A stretch of DNA of 64,000 bases, taken from NCBI RefSeq assembly GCF_035222375.1, contig NC_085889.1, forward strand, positions 3,968,001 through 4,032,000. Reading direction: 5' to 3'. The notes under the pieces are model-generated. The model worked only from the letters and a program-made list of their open reading frames with translations, searched no databases and was not told the origin of the DNA. Below are positions 33,227-45,337 of the stretch, piece after piece; position 1 is the stretch's first letter; each line of letters starts with the position of its first letter. The position numbers and the translations under genes were made by a program. The stretch comes from Podospora pseudocomata (taxonomy: Eukaryota > Ascomycota > Sordariomycetes > Sordariales > Podosporaceae).

Positions 33227-36200
33227 ATGTCGTATACATGGGTCAGTCATCTACCCCCCTTCTCCACCAAGACACCACCGGTGCTGACAGCCTGGGTCGC
33301 TCAAGGTCCCTGAAGAGACACCAACCCCGGAGAGCCTCCACACATGTTCAACATTTGAGCGTCCTCGACTCTTCCAGGACACCCGGGTGGCATCCGACTC
33401 TCGCAACGCGCAATGCAACCTGATCACCTTCCTTGCCGTGGTCCAGAAGCACAGGCTGCCCTTTCTGCGCGAGACAGACTGGCAACCGTCTCTGCTGGCC
33501 AGAAAGGGTGGCCCGCAAGATGTGACTCAGGAAACGCTGAGGGAGGGCATTGACTATGTCTACAAGCACGTGTCGGAAAAGGACAGGTCCTTCCCTAGCG
33601 AGACGTACCGTCGTCTTATTGACGAGATCAATTTTTGTGCCGCCCAGTTGTGAGGGATCACACACACGTTGCCCGTCTGCGTGGGATCTGCTGGGAGGTT
33701 CTGCTTGTGAAGCCCCTCGAGAGCAGTGAGGCGTGGTCAATCCTTGTTTTTGAAAAGGCTCAATGGGGTGATCTTTGGCAGTTTGCGAGGACTCCGGCTG
33801 GTCGGGAGTTGGGGTTCGAAGAGCGACTCAAGATATGCCTTGAGGTTGGCCGTGCCATTGCGGATATGCATTCCAATCGTGAGTTGCAGCTGTTCCCGTG
33901 GTCGCCACAGTGTTCACTGACTCTTGAACTGGTTAGACATCATACACGGCGATATAAAGCCTGAAAATGTCCTCATGTTGAAGAGGGAGGATGGCTCGCT
34001 ATCAGCCAAAGTCGCCGATTTTGGCTACCTCGCCTCTTCTGGTGATAGTAGCAACCTGTTGGAGCTGCTCAATACCTCTCCATGGCATGCACCCGAGCGC
34101 CGGGAGCGTTCTAACCTTGCGCCAGCCGAGGTAATGACTGCGGATATCTTCTCCTTTGGCATGGTCTCTATGGTTTGTATTCGAAAAGCAGCTTTTGAAG
34201 ATGGCGCACAGTCCCGATCATGTGCCCGTGTCCTGTTTGGATTACCTGAGTGACCCGGGGCTTGATAGGAGCCAGGCTATAGCAAACAAGCTTCGCCCCG
34301 CCAACTATCTGCCAGATCCAGCTATCTTGAAGATTTTCGCAGGCCAGCAGAGTTTCGCCGTGCAACTGGCACAAACACTGATCTCAGGACGGGATGGCCT
34401 TGACGGGAAGCTGGAGACTGAATTTAAGCCGCTTTTTGATGGTACTCTTGCACTGGATCCGAAAGAGCCTGTGGCTGACCTGAGAGTGTTACTTGAGCTC
34501 AAGGCCCCAGGTCCGTAAGTATCTGTCTATCAATGAGAGGAACAAGCTTTCAGTTGGTTATTACCATACTAACCAGGCGCAGGAACATGCAACCAATTGG
34601 CCTCGGCCCACATGTCAGAGGGTAGTTGATGTGGACTTTAAGGTACTTATGAGTCTATCCAGGTACATATTCATGCTTGATATACATCCGCTGGCCATAT
34701 TGCCCATGTAGCTCTCGGATAGCCTGCGGAGGCTATATGCCTGTGACTTCCGACTGCGGTATTGCGTTCTCAGAGCCCTCGCCGAGATAGTGACACCCAA
34801 TCCCGAGAGCCCATGCGCTGCCGACTTGGCACTTTGTCATGACCTTTGCTTTGGGAGCCTGAAAAAGACCAAGGAAGCGACGGGCAGTAAACCGGATCTT
34901 GACCTCGACACTGATCTGGCACAGAAAATGGCTGCACTGGATTTGGAAGGACTGGGCTTCGCCTGGGACGAAATGAGCCGCATTAACTCTAAGGTCGTGA
35001 GGTCATACGTCGAGCAAGACATTCTCGCCCAGGCCGCAGCAGTGACCAGACAGGACTTGGAACACGTGCAGCATCTATTGGGTCCCGGAAACACAGTGGC
35101 TCTAGACATCAAGTGCAGGTTGTTTGGGATTCTACTGGCTCAAGGTCGGTATGATAAAGCCAGAAGGCTCAACCCCAAAGTCATGACGGAGTCGACGGCC
35201 GCACTGGGTGCAAAGTACCGCCGGAGGCTCATGGCCTCGAATCATCTGGCCGTTATTGATTATCACCATTTCTACGAAGACGTTGAGGGTGAAGGTCAGA
35301 AGTTCCGGAATGCTATGCCACTGGCCGCTGAATTCTTTCACCAGTGGAAAGAGGCTTTTGGCGAACGCGATCTCGACACATTCAAGAGCATGAGCCTTTT
35401 GGCAGGGGTTGTCGTTGAGCAGACGCAATGGGTTCGAGCCAAGGAGATCCATACTTCTGGTGAGGATTACGAAAGAAACGCTGGGGCATGATCACCCAAC
35501 GACCTTGAGGAGGGTGGCAACGCTATCGATACTGCTGTACAAGCTAGAGCAGTTCACCGAGGCGAAAAAGGTATGCGAAGAGGTCTTTTCAAACCGGAAA
35601 GAGGCTTCTCGGAGAGAACCACGCGGCCACTCTCTGTCACACGGCAAAAGCCAACCACTCGCAACCACCACCAACAACACTGTCGATACCACCGCAAGGA
35701 GGGGTAACTACACGTTGTGAACCAGTCGTCAAAGTGAGGCAGACAATCAGAAGGCATGATGGTTATCAAAGGAAGCCCACTGGCTCTGTAAGATATCGGA
35801 GGACTTGGCAGCGGCCTGATGCCAACAAGGGCACGGGCCAGGCAAGGGAGGATAAAATACGCGTTCAGGATCATCAAGACTGTATTTCCTTCTTCTTCTC
35901 GGTATCACGCTCTTCGAGGCCATTGAAGATCATTAGCCTGAATTGAACCATGAAGTTCCAAGCCCTGATATTACAGCCCTTGTCACACTCTCAATGCCAT
36001 GAACCAAACTGGAGCTCGTTGACAGCGGCGATGATCCCTACGACTTGGCACCCTTTGAAACGTACACGAGGGGTATGCAAGCACTCCGTGACAATCACCG
36101 CACTTATACAGATTCCGTCATACACTTGACACGCAGAATGGCCGCCAAAGATGCCAGTGCCAGGAAACAGGCATTGGTCTTCCAGTGGACATTGTGCAAG

Positions 36201-36874
36201 TCTACGAGTGGAAGGATCCGATTCTGACGCGTGATGTGCGCGGCCTGTACCTGCAGACTCTGAGACTGGCCAAAGCCCTGAATGAAGACCAAGACAACAA
36301 GGACTTACTTGACCAGGCGCTCGGGTATCTGCAGTGGGTCCTTGGCGACTGTGCAAAGAAGCTGGGGGAGGCCAACAATTTTGCGCGCGAGGTGGTCCTG
36401 GAAATGGGGCGGGCTAACATGGCGAGAGGCGAACTGGAAGAAGGCACTGAGCAGATTGGTACTGTGGTGGATGTACGAACTGCCCAGTATGGAGAGGATC
36501 ATCTTGATGCTCGTGGTTTTAGAGATGGAGGCGGAGGGGGCCTGGGAGATGGGCTTACAGGCTCGGGCACTTGATTGCTTGAAGGATTGTATCGAGGAGG
36601 CGAAAGCACTTGTGCGGTTTGAGCATGGGTTTACCAAGAGAATTCGAGAACGCTGGCAGATGTGGGCTAGCCTTGGCAACGGTGGAAGAGGCAACTCTAG
36701 CGGGGGAGGCAGTAGGGGGGGAGGTAATCGGGGGAGGGTAATAGAGGACGGGGCAATAGGGGAAGGGGAAGTAGGGGGCGGGGCGGGTAGGAAGCGGGAA
36801 AGAGGGGTATGTAGAAGACGACTATGGGCAGTAAGTCAGGAACGTTGGCAGGTTTCTACGCTGGGTAGATGGTG
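33227..36874 (+). pseudogene. decayed protein kinase-TPR gene
   Basis: Begins MSYTW, then a GTCAGT intron, then VPEETPTPESLHT and a region ahead of the kinase. Kinase motifs are clear: the region ARLRGICWEVLL, an intron (GTGAGT...GTTAG), DIIHGDIKPENVL (catalytic loop, Gly for Arg before Asp), VADFGYLAS (DFG) and DIFSFGMVSM. Downstream frames (34250-36580) carry helical, TPR-like segments such as KETLGHDHPTTLRRVATLS, EQFTEAKKVCEEVF and LGDCAKKLGEANNFAREVVL. The frame is broken at several points, including near 33645, 34190, 34700, 35490-35600 and 36190, so it is not a working gene unless many unusual introns are assumed. The kinase plus TPR layout occurs in fungal NLR-like and signalling proteins. 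Host gene fossil. Confidence 0.65.
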
Positions 36875-37539
36875 AAAGATCTGTTCGCGCACAAATTCAC
36901 ATTTCGATACACATATTCAACCTGGCAGGTAACACAATGGACGGTTTCTACCCACCCGGCAGAGCAAGAATTATCCTGTTGGGCGATAATTTATTTGGCA
37001 CTTTATGGTGTGACATTCATATTGGCAAGTGCCGAGTGGAACGAGAGCATTGATGCGACACTCTGGTCCCAAAGCCACGTCCCGATGCTGCCCTAGAAGA
37101 AATTATATCAGCTTTTCTAAAGTGCGGACGCGTTGGTCACTATGCCGTCAGCAATATTTGAGAAAATGAGTTGGTTCTTGGGTTGTAGAGATGGAGCCAG
37201 ATTTAGACTTGAGGACATCTTGCGTTGGAAGCAAAGAGGGACGAGTGCCTATACCTTGTTCATGGGGCTGTAGATGATGTTGCTTAAGCGCTTGGTGCGA
37301 CATACTTAAATGTGTTTGTTTGTTGCTAGGTATGGCGTGATGGTATGAGGGCGGTTTGTGGGAACGATACTGAAATCATCCTTTGGGTTTCAGCATGAAG
37401 CACATCAAATAGCGGAGGTACCTGGCCTTTGCGGAACTCATCCATCTCCTCCTATAACTCGCAGCTCGGCAATCGAGTTTGACTCCGTATCTGCATGATC
37501 CAGATTAACACCAGTCCCTCGATAGGTATCTGCCTTGCT
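36875..37539. other. intergenic, no gene seen
   Basis: Follows a G-rich run at the end of the kinase-TPR fossil (GGGGGAGG repeats near 36700-36790). No coding frame recognised. Confidence 0.5.
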
Positions 37540-37860
37540 TGCCGGATTGCAGAGGGGGTGTTACACTACATTTGCCAGTACGGAAGGTATCGTCAGGAAC
37601 CGCAGCTTGGATGCCCTCGTTGACCCTTTTGATGACCTACTTCGCATGGCGATCAATTAGAATATCCTGTGGGCTAGGTTTCACAGCATTGAAGTTGGTC
37701 ACTTCTTTGACGGTCAGGACGGCAGGCTCAACACCTGAGGTGAGACTGGGTTACCAGTCCCACTCGCTAGAAGAAGGTGATACACTCACCGAGTTCTCTT
37801 GCACTATTCCGCTATCTCCGAGGTCACTAGCGCAATTCTTCCCAACTGTCAGTCACGTTC
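37540..37860 (-). pseudogene. relic of an unidentified protein gene
   Basis: One minus-strand frame has strongly protein-like composition across two stops: DLGDSGIVQENSVSVSPSS, then GVEPAVLTVKEVTNFNAVKP with SPQDILIDRHAK, then VIKRVNEGIQAAVPDDTF with RTGKCSVTPP. The stops lie just after SSSEWDW and after DRHAK. A GTGAGT...CTCAG intron of 63 nt would remove the first stop but not the second. No start codon or family could be assigned. I read it as a small remnant of a host gene. Confidence 0.35.
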
Positions 37861-40300
37861 AATGCTACTGTTGCAGTGACGGGACGAGACCAAAAACCCC
37901 GAGCTATCCGTTCGCTTGGGAATAAGGTGGTCCTGTCAAATAGATTAAGTCGGTAGTTCGACCTTTCAAGCCATTCAAGCGAGGAAAATAGGAAGGATCA
38001 TGTGGCATCAGGGACTGCATGGAAGAAGCCGTTGGGGATTCTGAAGGGAGTTTTTTGTGCCGCGCTATTGCAGTTTAAGAACAGGGAAACTCGATGGCTA
38101 TGCTGTGGGAAATATAGTGTGTTTAATATCAAGCAATAAGCGATTTCCAGGCGCCCGGTTCTGCTCTGTGAAACTCAGCCCTGCCCATAGGTTAAGTGAC
38201 GAATTGACAGCTAAAGATCGACAATCTTGACAGGCGGGGGGACCTGGGGTAACCGTGCTGGATCGGACCAGACCAAAGAAATAAAGCTGCGGATTTAACA
38301 CAGTTTTCGATCTACATACCCGATGAATCCCTCAATCACGAAAGTGACGGTCATAGCTACGCCACGGCGTATAAGCTAATAGCACCGAATCGCATGGCTG
38401 TACTTTGCAGTCTCCTCGGAACAACTTGCCGATAGGTCCTATTGCTCCTCAGCCACGCAACAAAAGCTGGTCGCTGATGGGCGTGGCCCCCCTTCTCGAA
38501 TTTTGAAACCAATCAGTGCTTACCCTTTGCGAAGGAGCAGGTGCAATCTCCCTCAGAGAACACGAACAGAATGCCGGCATCCTAAGGTTACATTCTTCGC
38601 ACTGCGACGTTGGGACCGTGCAGGAAGGATGTTAGCGAACTGACACATCCCGCAGGCTGTCGTTGGGACGGTGGCACCCCATGCAGATCAAAGCCGGGCT
38701 TCGCACTTCAGCGAGTCCGTTAAGGGATGCCGAACCCCTATCGTTCTTCCAGAAGCTTACGAGCTTAAAATAGATGAATATTGCGACGGTGATATACATC
38801 TTGTTTCTCACAGCATTAATACAACGCCATCGCTAACTCCGCGAACCACCATAGTTACCCCTGGGTATTGTTAGTGGTGGGCTTTTACAATATGGACAGG
38901 TTCGAGAAAGGATTCGTAAGCTCTTCAATAGTGTGATGCCAACTTCCAGCCGCCGTAACGCTCAATAATCAATACGCCCATAGCAGACTAACAAGGTTGG
39001 CCGTTTGAACTTAAAAAGATGAGATGACGGGTGGCGCCGGCTCAGATTAGGTCTGTACGACTAACCTCGACCTTGGCATAAGGGACGTTTGTAGGCCAAG
39101 CAGACGTCGGATGCGATATGCAGCCGTCTTACTCATGCACTGAGATCTCGACCTGATTCATGTGATTAAGAAGAAGCTCGTCGGATCTTGTGTGACCAAT
39201 GCCAGAGCCCTGGAAACCAACACGAACAACGATGACGCTCTGGCAAGGTTGACAAGGACCACTTGCTCCTGGGAGCAGCCACGTGCAGCCGCATATCACA
39301 TATCTCCACTGCTTACTTACTTTCCTACCCATGAGCCATGGGTCCTAGGTACTGTTCCTCCCGACAAAAACGGCCCCCGCGCCACACTGACCTTGACAGC
39401 TCGCGGGTGCGCTGCGCTCGGCCGAATCCTTCTTCACACCGAACTCTGCTCCATTCCCAGGGTAGTTTGGATACCAACTAGGTTCCCATCACGAGAGCCC
39501 TCTGACTCCTAACCGCAGTCACCCACTACGGAATGTGTAACCCCCCGTGCGGCCCTAATTTTCATCCCATATTGCGACCCTAACGTTGACGCAAGGTACA
39601 CTCCGCGGCTCGTACCACGTGGCCCCATGTCCCTCGTCTGAACAATAGGGGCACCCGCAAGCTGGGAGCAAAGACCCAATCCGAGCTTGTCACCATTCAA
39701 GGAAAGGATCGTCACCTTGCAGCTTTTATTGACATCTAGCGCCTCCTCTGGCATCAACATCAGCCATGACAAGCCCTCGAGAGCTGATGTCGTATATACG
39801 AGACGGCACAAAGTTCCTCGACAGCTTCATCGTGTATCAGGCACTGATACCTAGTCGTTCAGGAACAAACATGACAATGCTTAGACACGGCTCTTTGATC
39901 CCGCAGGGTGTGTGCTCAAGCTGACCACCACCGCCATCCCCACGCTCTGGACGAATGCGGCGCTGTTAAAATTACCATCACCAATGCTTCCCTTTTCTGT
40001 GAAGTCTGCCTGGAGCGGTGGCATGATCGGTCCGCCGTTGCGGATGAGGCAGGATGAAGCTATCCTCGTGGACATGGAGTTATCGGGCTGGCCGGAAGCC
40101 TTCCTATACCCTGGAGGAAATATTGATTTCAAAGACGCCTTCGTTGAAGACATCACGAGTATAAGAAGATGGCCATGTGCGCGTTATCAAACACCTTTGT
40201 CTCACATCCTCAAGCTGAGAAAGAGCTTTCGGCATACTACCTACTTCTTACACTCTTTTGATATCATTATTTTGATTGACCAGCCGGTCCATCAGACACT
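37861..40300. other. gene-poor stretch upstream of laccase
   Basis: About 2.4 kb with many short frames on both strands and none with domain-like content. The last few hundred bases are presumably the laccase promoter. No repeat was recognised. Confidence 0.5.
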
Positions 40301-42217
40301 ATGAAGCAGACGCTTCTTGCCCTCGGGGCTTTCTTTACAGCCGTCACGGCTATCGCCCTTCCTCTTGACTCTTTGCAGTCGAACCCTCATCTCACACCTC
40401 TGAAGCCTCGTCAGGGTTGTGAAAACACTCCGACTTCCCGTGAATGCTGGGGAGAGTTTGGTCTCGATACCAATTACTACACCACCTGGCCCAACACCGG
40501 AAACACTAGGGAGTACTGGCTCTCTGTCCAACAGGGAGACTGCTCCCCTGACGGCTACCTTCGAACATGCATGACCTTTAACGGCACTATTCCTGGCCCC
40601 ACGATCTTTGCCGATTGGGGTGATGACCTTGTCATCCATGTCACCAATAACATGCTGGAGAACGGGACAGCCATTCACTGGCATGGTCTCCATATGAGGG
40701 ATAACTCTCTTAATGATGGTATGTTGACTTTCTCATACTACTCCCCCACGAGGGATCATAATGTTAACGGGTGTTGATAGGCGTGCCTGGCGTTACTCAG
40801 TGTGGTATCCGCCCTGGTGACACCCAAACCTACCGGTTCAAGGTCACCCAATATGGCTCGACTTGGTACCACTCTCATTTCTCTCTGCAGTACGCTGAAG
40901 GTCTCTTTGGCGGCATGATCTTCAATGGTCCCGCTACTGCAGACTATGAGGTTGACCTTGGCAACTTGTTCCTCTCTGACTGGGGCCACACCGAGGCATT
41001 CCATCTCTGGAGTACTGTCGCCAAGGGCGGTAGACCTCCCACGCTTGAAACAGGTCTCATCAACGGCACCAACACCATTACCCCTAACTGCAACCCTGCC
41101 ACCGACGCTCGCTGCGTTGGACAGGGTGCAAAGCACGAGATCATTTTCAAGGAGAACACAACATATCTCATCCGTCTCGTCAATCCAGCTGTTGACTCAG
41201 TGTTCGACTTCAGCATTGATCAGCATGACCTGACTGTTATCGCCCAAGATCTTGTCCCAATCAAGCCTTACACCACAGACTCGGTTCAGATCTCGATGGG
41301 TCAAAGATATGATATCGTCGTCACAGCCAAACCCAAGAACAAGACCGCCGACGGCAACTACTGGCTCCGCGCCGGACTCATCGCAGGATGCAGCGGTCCC
41401 AACCTCAACGCTGCAAGCATCACCGGCATTGTCCGCTACGACGAGGATAGCACTGCACTCCCCTCCTCCACCAACCACAACACCATTTCCACCAGCTGCC
41501 TCGGCGAACCTCTCGCCAGTCTCAAGCCCTACCTCGAACTGAACGTGACAAACATGTTCAACACCACCCTCGAGAACCTGGGCACCAGGCCACAGGGCGT
41601 CGACGGCGCGGAGTGGTTCCAGTGGACGCTCAATACCTCCTCCCTGCACCTCGACCCGTCCCACCCCACGCTGGAGCACGTCTTCAACAACGAAAGCATC
41701 TTCCCCACCCCTTACAACGTGGTGGGCGTGCAGCCTTCCGGCACCGGTGAGCAGCAGTGGCAGGTGCTCATCATCCAAGACCAAACTCAGATTGGGTAAG
41801 TTTCTTCCCCTTCCCTTTCCCCTCACCATCCATCATTGACTAACGCTCCTTCTCAGCGCCGCCCACCCAATTCACCTCCACGGTCACGACTTCTGGGTAC
41901 TGGCCGCAGTTCCCCAAGCAACCTTCAACGGCGACACCTCCGGTTTCAACACCGCCAACCCCTCCCGCCGCGACGTCGCCGTCCTCCCCGGGCGCGGCTA
42001 CCTCGCTATCGCGTTCGAGCTCGACAACCCCGGTGCTTGGCTGGTGCACTGTCACATTGCCTGGCACGCCAGCCAGGGCTTGTCCCTGGAATTTGTCGAG
42101 AGCCAGAGCAAGATCAGGAGCGGACTGCTGCAGAGGGACATCGATGAGTTTGAGCGGACTTGCCAGAGGTGGACGGGCTGGCCGCCTGTTCACCCGCAGG
42201 AGGACTCTGGTATCTAA
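40301..42217 (+). CDS. secreted laccase (multicopper oxidase)
   Basis: Three exons (40301-40718, 40781-41795, 41857-42217) give 597 residues. Introns have GTATGT/GTAAGT donors and GTTAAC/CTAAC branch sites. A signal peptide (MKQTLLALGAFFTAVTAIAL) and a KPRQG propeptide-like site precede three cupredoxin domains. The four copper-binding segments are complete: HWHGLH (about 126-131), WYHSHFS (about 168-174), HPIHLHGHDF (about 481-490) and HCHIAWHASQG (about 542-552), with Leu at the T1 axial position. The protein ends DSGI, the C-terminal plug typical of ascomycete laccases. It would oxidise phenols with oxygen outside the cell. Many N-glycosylation sites are present. No break seen. Confidence 0.96.
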
Positions 42218-43034
42218 GGGAGATTTCAGGCTCCTAGGAGGTGGTAATTTCATTTGTCCCTGCTGTACCTACATGGGGGTTTCTTTGAGTTTTTGGGTCT
42301 TGGATAACTGGTTGGTGGTTGCGCATAGACGGGGTCTCGTTATGGGGTTGTGTTAGTGTATAAGAACACTCTCAAGTTATTTTGTGCAGGGTAACAAACT
42401 GACAGGGAAATGTACTTTTCGATTAGGTTTGTCATTGAAACATTGGTTCGTGTGCACTATGTGGGGATGAGTGATGTTTGGATGAGAGATGTGTGGGTAA
42501 GTGGTGCCTTCGAGAGTAATGTTTCAATGACCAAGCGAATCCTGGACAGTCGTATCTTATGAGATGAGAAGTGCCTGGATAAATCATGCCTGAACAGGTA
42601 AGGTAATGTCATGATGAGTCGTGCCGGAATAAGCTATGTTGTGACGGTTGATGCCTCACACATAAGGATTTCCTACAACGACAATGTCTGTATGAAAATG
42701 TCTGATTGACCAAATTGCTTGATCAGTGATGTCTAGATAAGTGATGCCTGGGCAAATGGCACCCGGATGTGCGAGGGAGGGTGTAAGAGACTACACCTAT
42801 TGCATTGTTGGGTAGCGTAGATGAAGTAGCGTTGGGTTATTCGTCCGACGAGGTTCGTACTGCCTCCTTTGCTCTCGTCTGTTCACTGACTGCGTTGCAA
42901 TTGCCCATCACGGATTTATGAGTATATGTTTCCAGGCAATAGACGGAACGCTACAGCCAACGCGAATGGCGTTCCTGCTCTCAAGTGGACCTCCACAAGT
43001 CACTGTCGGTCCATATATCGTACACAAATCACAC
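42218..43034. other. intergenic between convergent laccase and GATB
   Basis: 3' flanks of two convergent genes, containing the degenerate 15 bp repeat cluster listed separately. No gene seen. Confidence 0.6.
42466..42769. repeat. degenerate 15 bp tandem repeat
   Basis: Imperfect units close to GATAAGTGATGCCTG recur with a 15 bp period in three clusters (for example GATGAGTGATGTTTG GATGAGAGATGTGTG near 42466, and GATCAGTGATGTCTA GATAAGTGATGCCTG near 42721). The units between them are more decayed. It looks like an old minisatellite. Confidence 0.55.
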
Positions 43035-44900
43035 TTATTGAGCCTCTTCCAGTCTTGGAATATACACCTGCTCAATCCTCAGTCTCATGACCCTCTCAGC
43101 AGAAGCAGGATCCATCCCCTTTCCCTGCTCGGGACCAGCCCTCATCATCTTGCCGACCAAGAATCCCAGCTTGCCCTGGGGGTAGGCTTTGCTCTTTCCC
43201 TGCTTAAACTTGAGGAAGTCCTGCAACACCTTCTCCTGGCCCTCGATCACCTCATCAGCAATGGCCGCATAGTCTGCCTCGTTAATTTCCTCGTACCACA
43301 AATCTTGACTGTCAATCTGCTCAGTCACTCCACCAGTCGCAATCGTTCCCCGGAAAACATCCCAGAGCAAATCCTTCGCCACCTTGGCCGTGACCTTCTT
43401 CTGATGCAAGTAAAACAAAATGGCAGCCAAATCCTGCTCCGGCACTTGACTGGTGACCTCCTTAGCAGCGGCCTCCCCCACCTCTTCCGCCTCAGCCAAC
43501 TTCCCCAACTCATGCAGACACCAATTTGCCGCCAGCATCGTATGCCTCTGCTCCCCCCCTTCCACCGCCTCAACCCCTAACATCCTCTCCAACTCCTCCA
43601 ACACCCCATAAAAGTACTCCAACCTCCCCTCCATCAACATCAACGCCATCGCATCCCTCTCGCTCAACCCAAACCTCCCCATCAATACCCCAACCTCCTC
43701 ATCCGGCAACATCCCCATCGTTTCCCCCAACCTCTCCACCAAGTCCCTCCCAATCACCACCGGCCCCAAATCCGGATCAGGCATATACCTATAATCCACC
43801 TCCCCCTCCTTCCCTCTCAACCTCCTCGTCTCCATACTCCCCAAGCTCCACCCCCTCGTCTCCCCTTCAATCCTCCCCCCTTCCTCCAACACCCTAATCT
43901 GCCTATCCCTCTCAGCAATAATCGCATCCTCCACCGCCTTAAAACTACTCAAATTCTTAATCTCCGTCCTCGTCCCCAGCTCTTCTTCCCCAGTCCTCTT
44001 GACAGAAACATTGACATCCGCTCGTAAACCACCTTGCTCCAGCCCAGAAATACAAGCATCAACGCTCTTAAGCAGCATCTGCACCTTCCTCACAAATGCC
44101 GCCGCTGTGGCAGGGCGGTGGATACACGGCTCGGTGATGATTTCCACCAGCGGCACACCCACCCTGTTGAAATCAAGATAGTGCGTCGAGTTAGGTTGCG
44201 CGAGCGTCTTGGCCGTGTCCTGCTCCATTTGGACTTGTTTTATCCCCACTGTTACCTGCTCCCCGTCTTCTGCTGCGATGCCATCTCGCGGGTACAAGGT
44301 TACCGAACCTGATCGGGCAAAGGGGTGGTAATACTGCGTTATTTGGTAACCAGAAGGTTGGTCCCAGTGGAAGTAGTGTTTTCGGTCGAATCGGGAGATG
44401 AACTCGATGTGGCAGTTGAGGGCTAGGGCGGCGCGGATGGCGGGGATGAGGGCTGTTGGCTGGAATGAGGGTTGGGAGCCGGGGATGGCGAGGTCGAAGG
44501 GGGCGACGTGGGTGTTGGGGTGGTGGTGGTGGGCTGCGTCGTCAGAGCTGCTGCTGGGGGTCGAGGCGGGGGAGAAGAGCTTGGAGGGGGTGTTGAGTTG
44601 GGCATGAATTTCGATGCCGACGGTGAGGTCCCAGCCGGGGACGGTTTGGTTGTCGGATTTTTTTAGCTTTTTCTTGGGGGAGCCGGAAAGTTTGGCGGCT
44701 TTGGCTTGGTCTTTGAGTTGTTTGCGGAGGGGGATAATCTGGGGTTGCTGGTCGGAAGGGGTTGTAGGGGTGGTGGACAAGGTTCGGAGGGGCAGTATTG
44801 GTGGTGCGAGGGTGGATGATCTAAGATGGAGGCAGCCGCGGCGGGTTAATTGGCCGGTTAGAAGGTATTTCCTCAGCTCGGTGGTGGGTATTCGCGCCAT
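43035..44900 (-). CDS. GATB: mitochondrial Glu-tRNA(Gln) amidotransferase subunit B
   Basis: A single exon of 621 residues. The N terminus is Arg-rich and Ser/Thr-rich without acids (MARIPTTELRKYLLTGQ...LRTLSTTPTTP), as expected for mitochondrial import. GatB signatures follow: VGIEIHAQLNTPSKLFS, FDLAIPGSQP, HYFHWDQPSGYQITQY, HYLDFNRVGVPLVEIITEP and SGLEQGGLRADVNVSV. After these come the helical domain and the C-terminal YqeY-like tail (GKLGFLVGKMMR). With GatA and GatF/C it converts Glu-tRNA(Gln) to Gln-tRNA(Gln) in mitochondria. The start at 44900 (ACCATGGCG) is preferred; another in-frame ATG at 45014 would add 38 residues without a better targeting sequence. A histidine run (HHHHP) and a Ser/Asp-rich insert lie near residue 110. 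Confidence 0.95.
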   Translation of the reverse strand: MARIPTTELRKYLLTGQLTRRGCLHLRSSTLAPPILPLRTLSTTPTTPSDQQPQIIPLRKQLKDQAKAAKLSGSPKKKLKKSDNQTVPGWDLTVGIEIHAQLNTPSKLFSPASTPSSSSDDAAHHHHPNTHVAPFDLAIPGSQPSFQPTALIPAIRAALALNCHIEFISRFDRKHYFHWDQPSGYQITQYYHPFARSGSVTLYPRDGIAAEDGEQVTVGIKQVQMEQDTAKTLAQPNSTHYLDFNRVGVPLVEIITEPCIHRPATAAAFVRKVQMLLKSVDACISGLEQGGLRADVNVSVKRTGEEELGTRTEIKNLSSFKAVEDAIIAERDRQIRVLEEGGRIEGETRGWSLGSMETRRLRGKEGEVDYRYMPDPDLGPVVIGRDLVERLGETMGMLPDEEVGVLMGRFGLSERDAMALMLMEGRLEYFYGVLEELERMLGVEAVEGGEQRHTMLAANWCLHELGKLAEAEEVGEAAAKEVTSQVPEQDLAAILFYLHQKKVTAKVAKDLLWDVFRGTIATGGVTEQIDSQDLWYEEINEADYAAIADEVIEGQEKVLQDFLKFKQGKSKAYPQGKLGFLVGKMMRAGPEQGKGMDPASAERVMRLRIEQVYIPRLEEAQ

Positions 44901-45337
44901 GGTTGCGGTGTTGACTTTGCCATCTTTAAAAAAAGTTCCGAGGCTGCATTGGGATGATGTTGAAGCTTGGGTGCGGCTTTGGAGGTGGCCCAAGCTCCTT
45001 TCCATTGTTGCCAAGACTTGCCGCTAAATGTGGAGTCTGCTCCACAATCTCCACACTCTTGCCACAATATAATTATGACACTTGAGTAGGTTAGCATGCC
45101 TTTGAAGGTCAATTCATAGGTCTTTAAAAATAGTTTTAAAGGACACTAAAGATAGTTTAAACGCCTTTAAAGATAATTTAAACCCTTTTACTAATAGTAT
45201 CCAAAAGATCATGAAAAGCCCTGTAAAGAAAGTTAACAGGTGTCACAGTGAAGCCAACAGGTAGGACGGACCGTGTGTGGGGTACGACACGCACAGTCAA
45301 TCGTTAGTAGAACTAATCAGGACGGGGAATAGCTTCA
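44901..45337. other. intergenic, GATB promoter side
   Basis: AT-rich towards the right, with a short repeated phrase around TTTAAAGATAGTTTAAA (45130-45190). It ends at the first LTR copy. No gene seen. Confidence 0.5.

Noticed and set aside
20552-42217. A secondary metabolite gene cluster (GMC oxidoreductase, VOC protein, laccase)
   Set aside because: No polyketide synthase, NRPS, terpene or RiPP precursor gene, pathway transporter or Zn2Cys6 regulator was found, and the oxidases are far apart among housekeeping genes.
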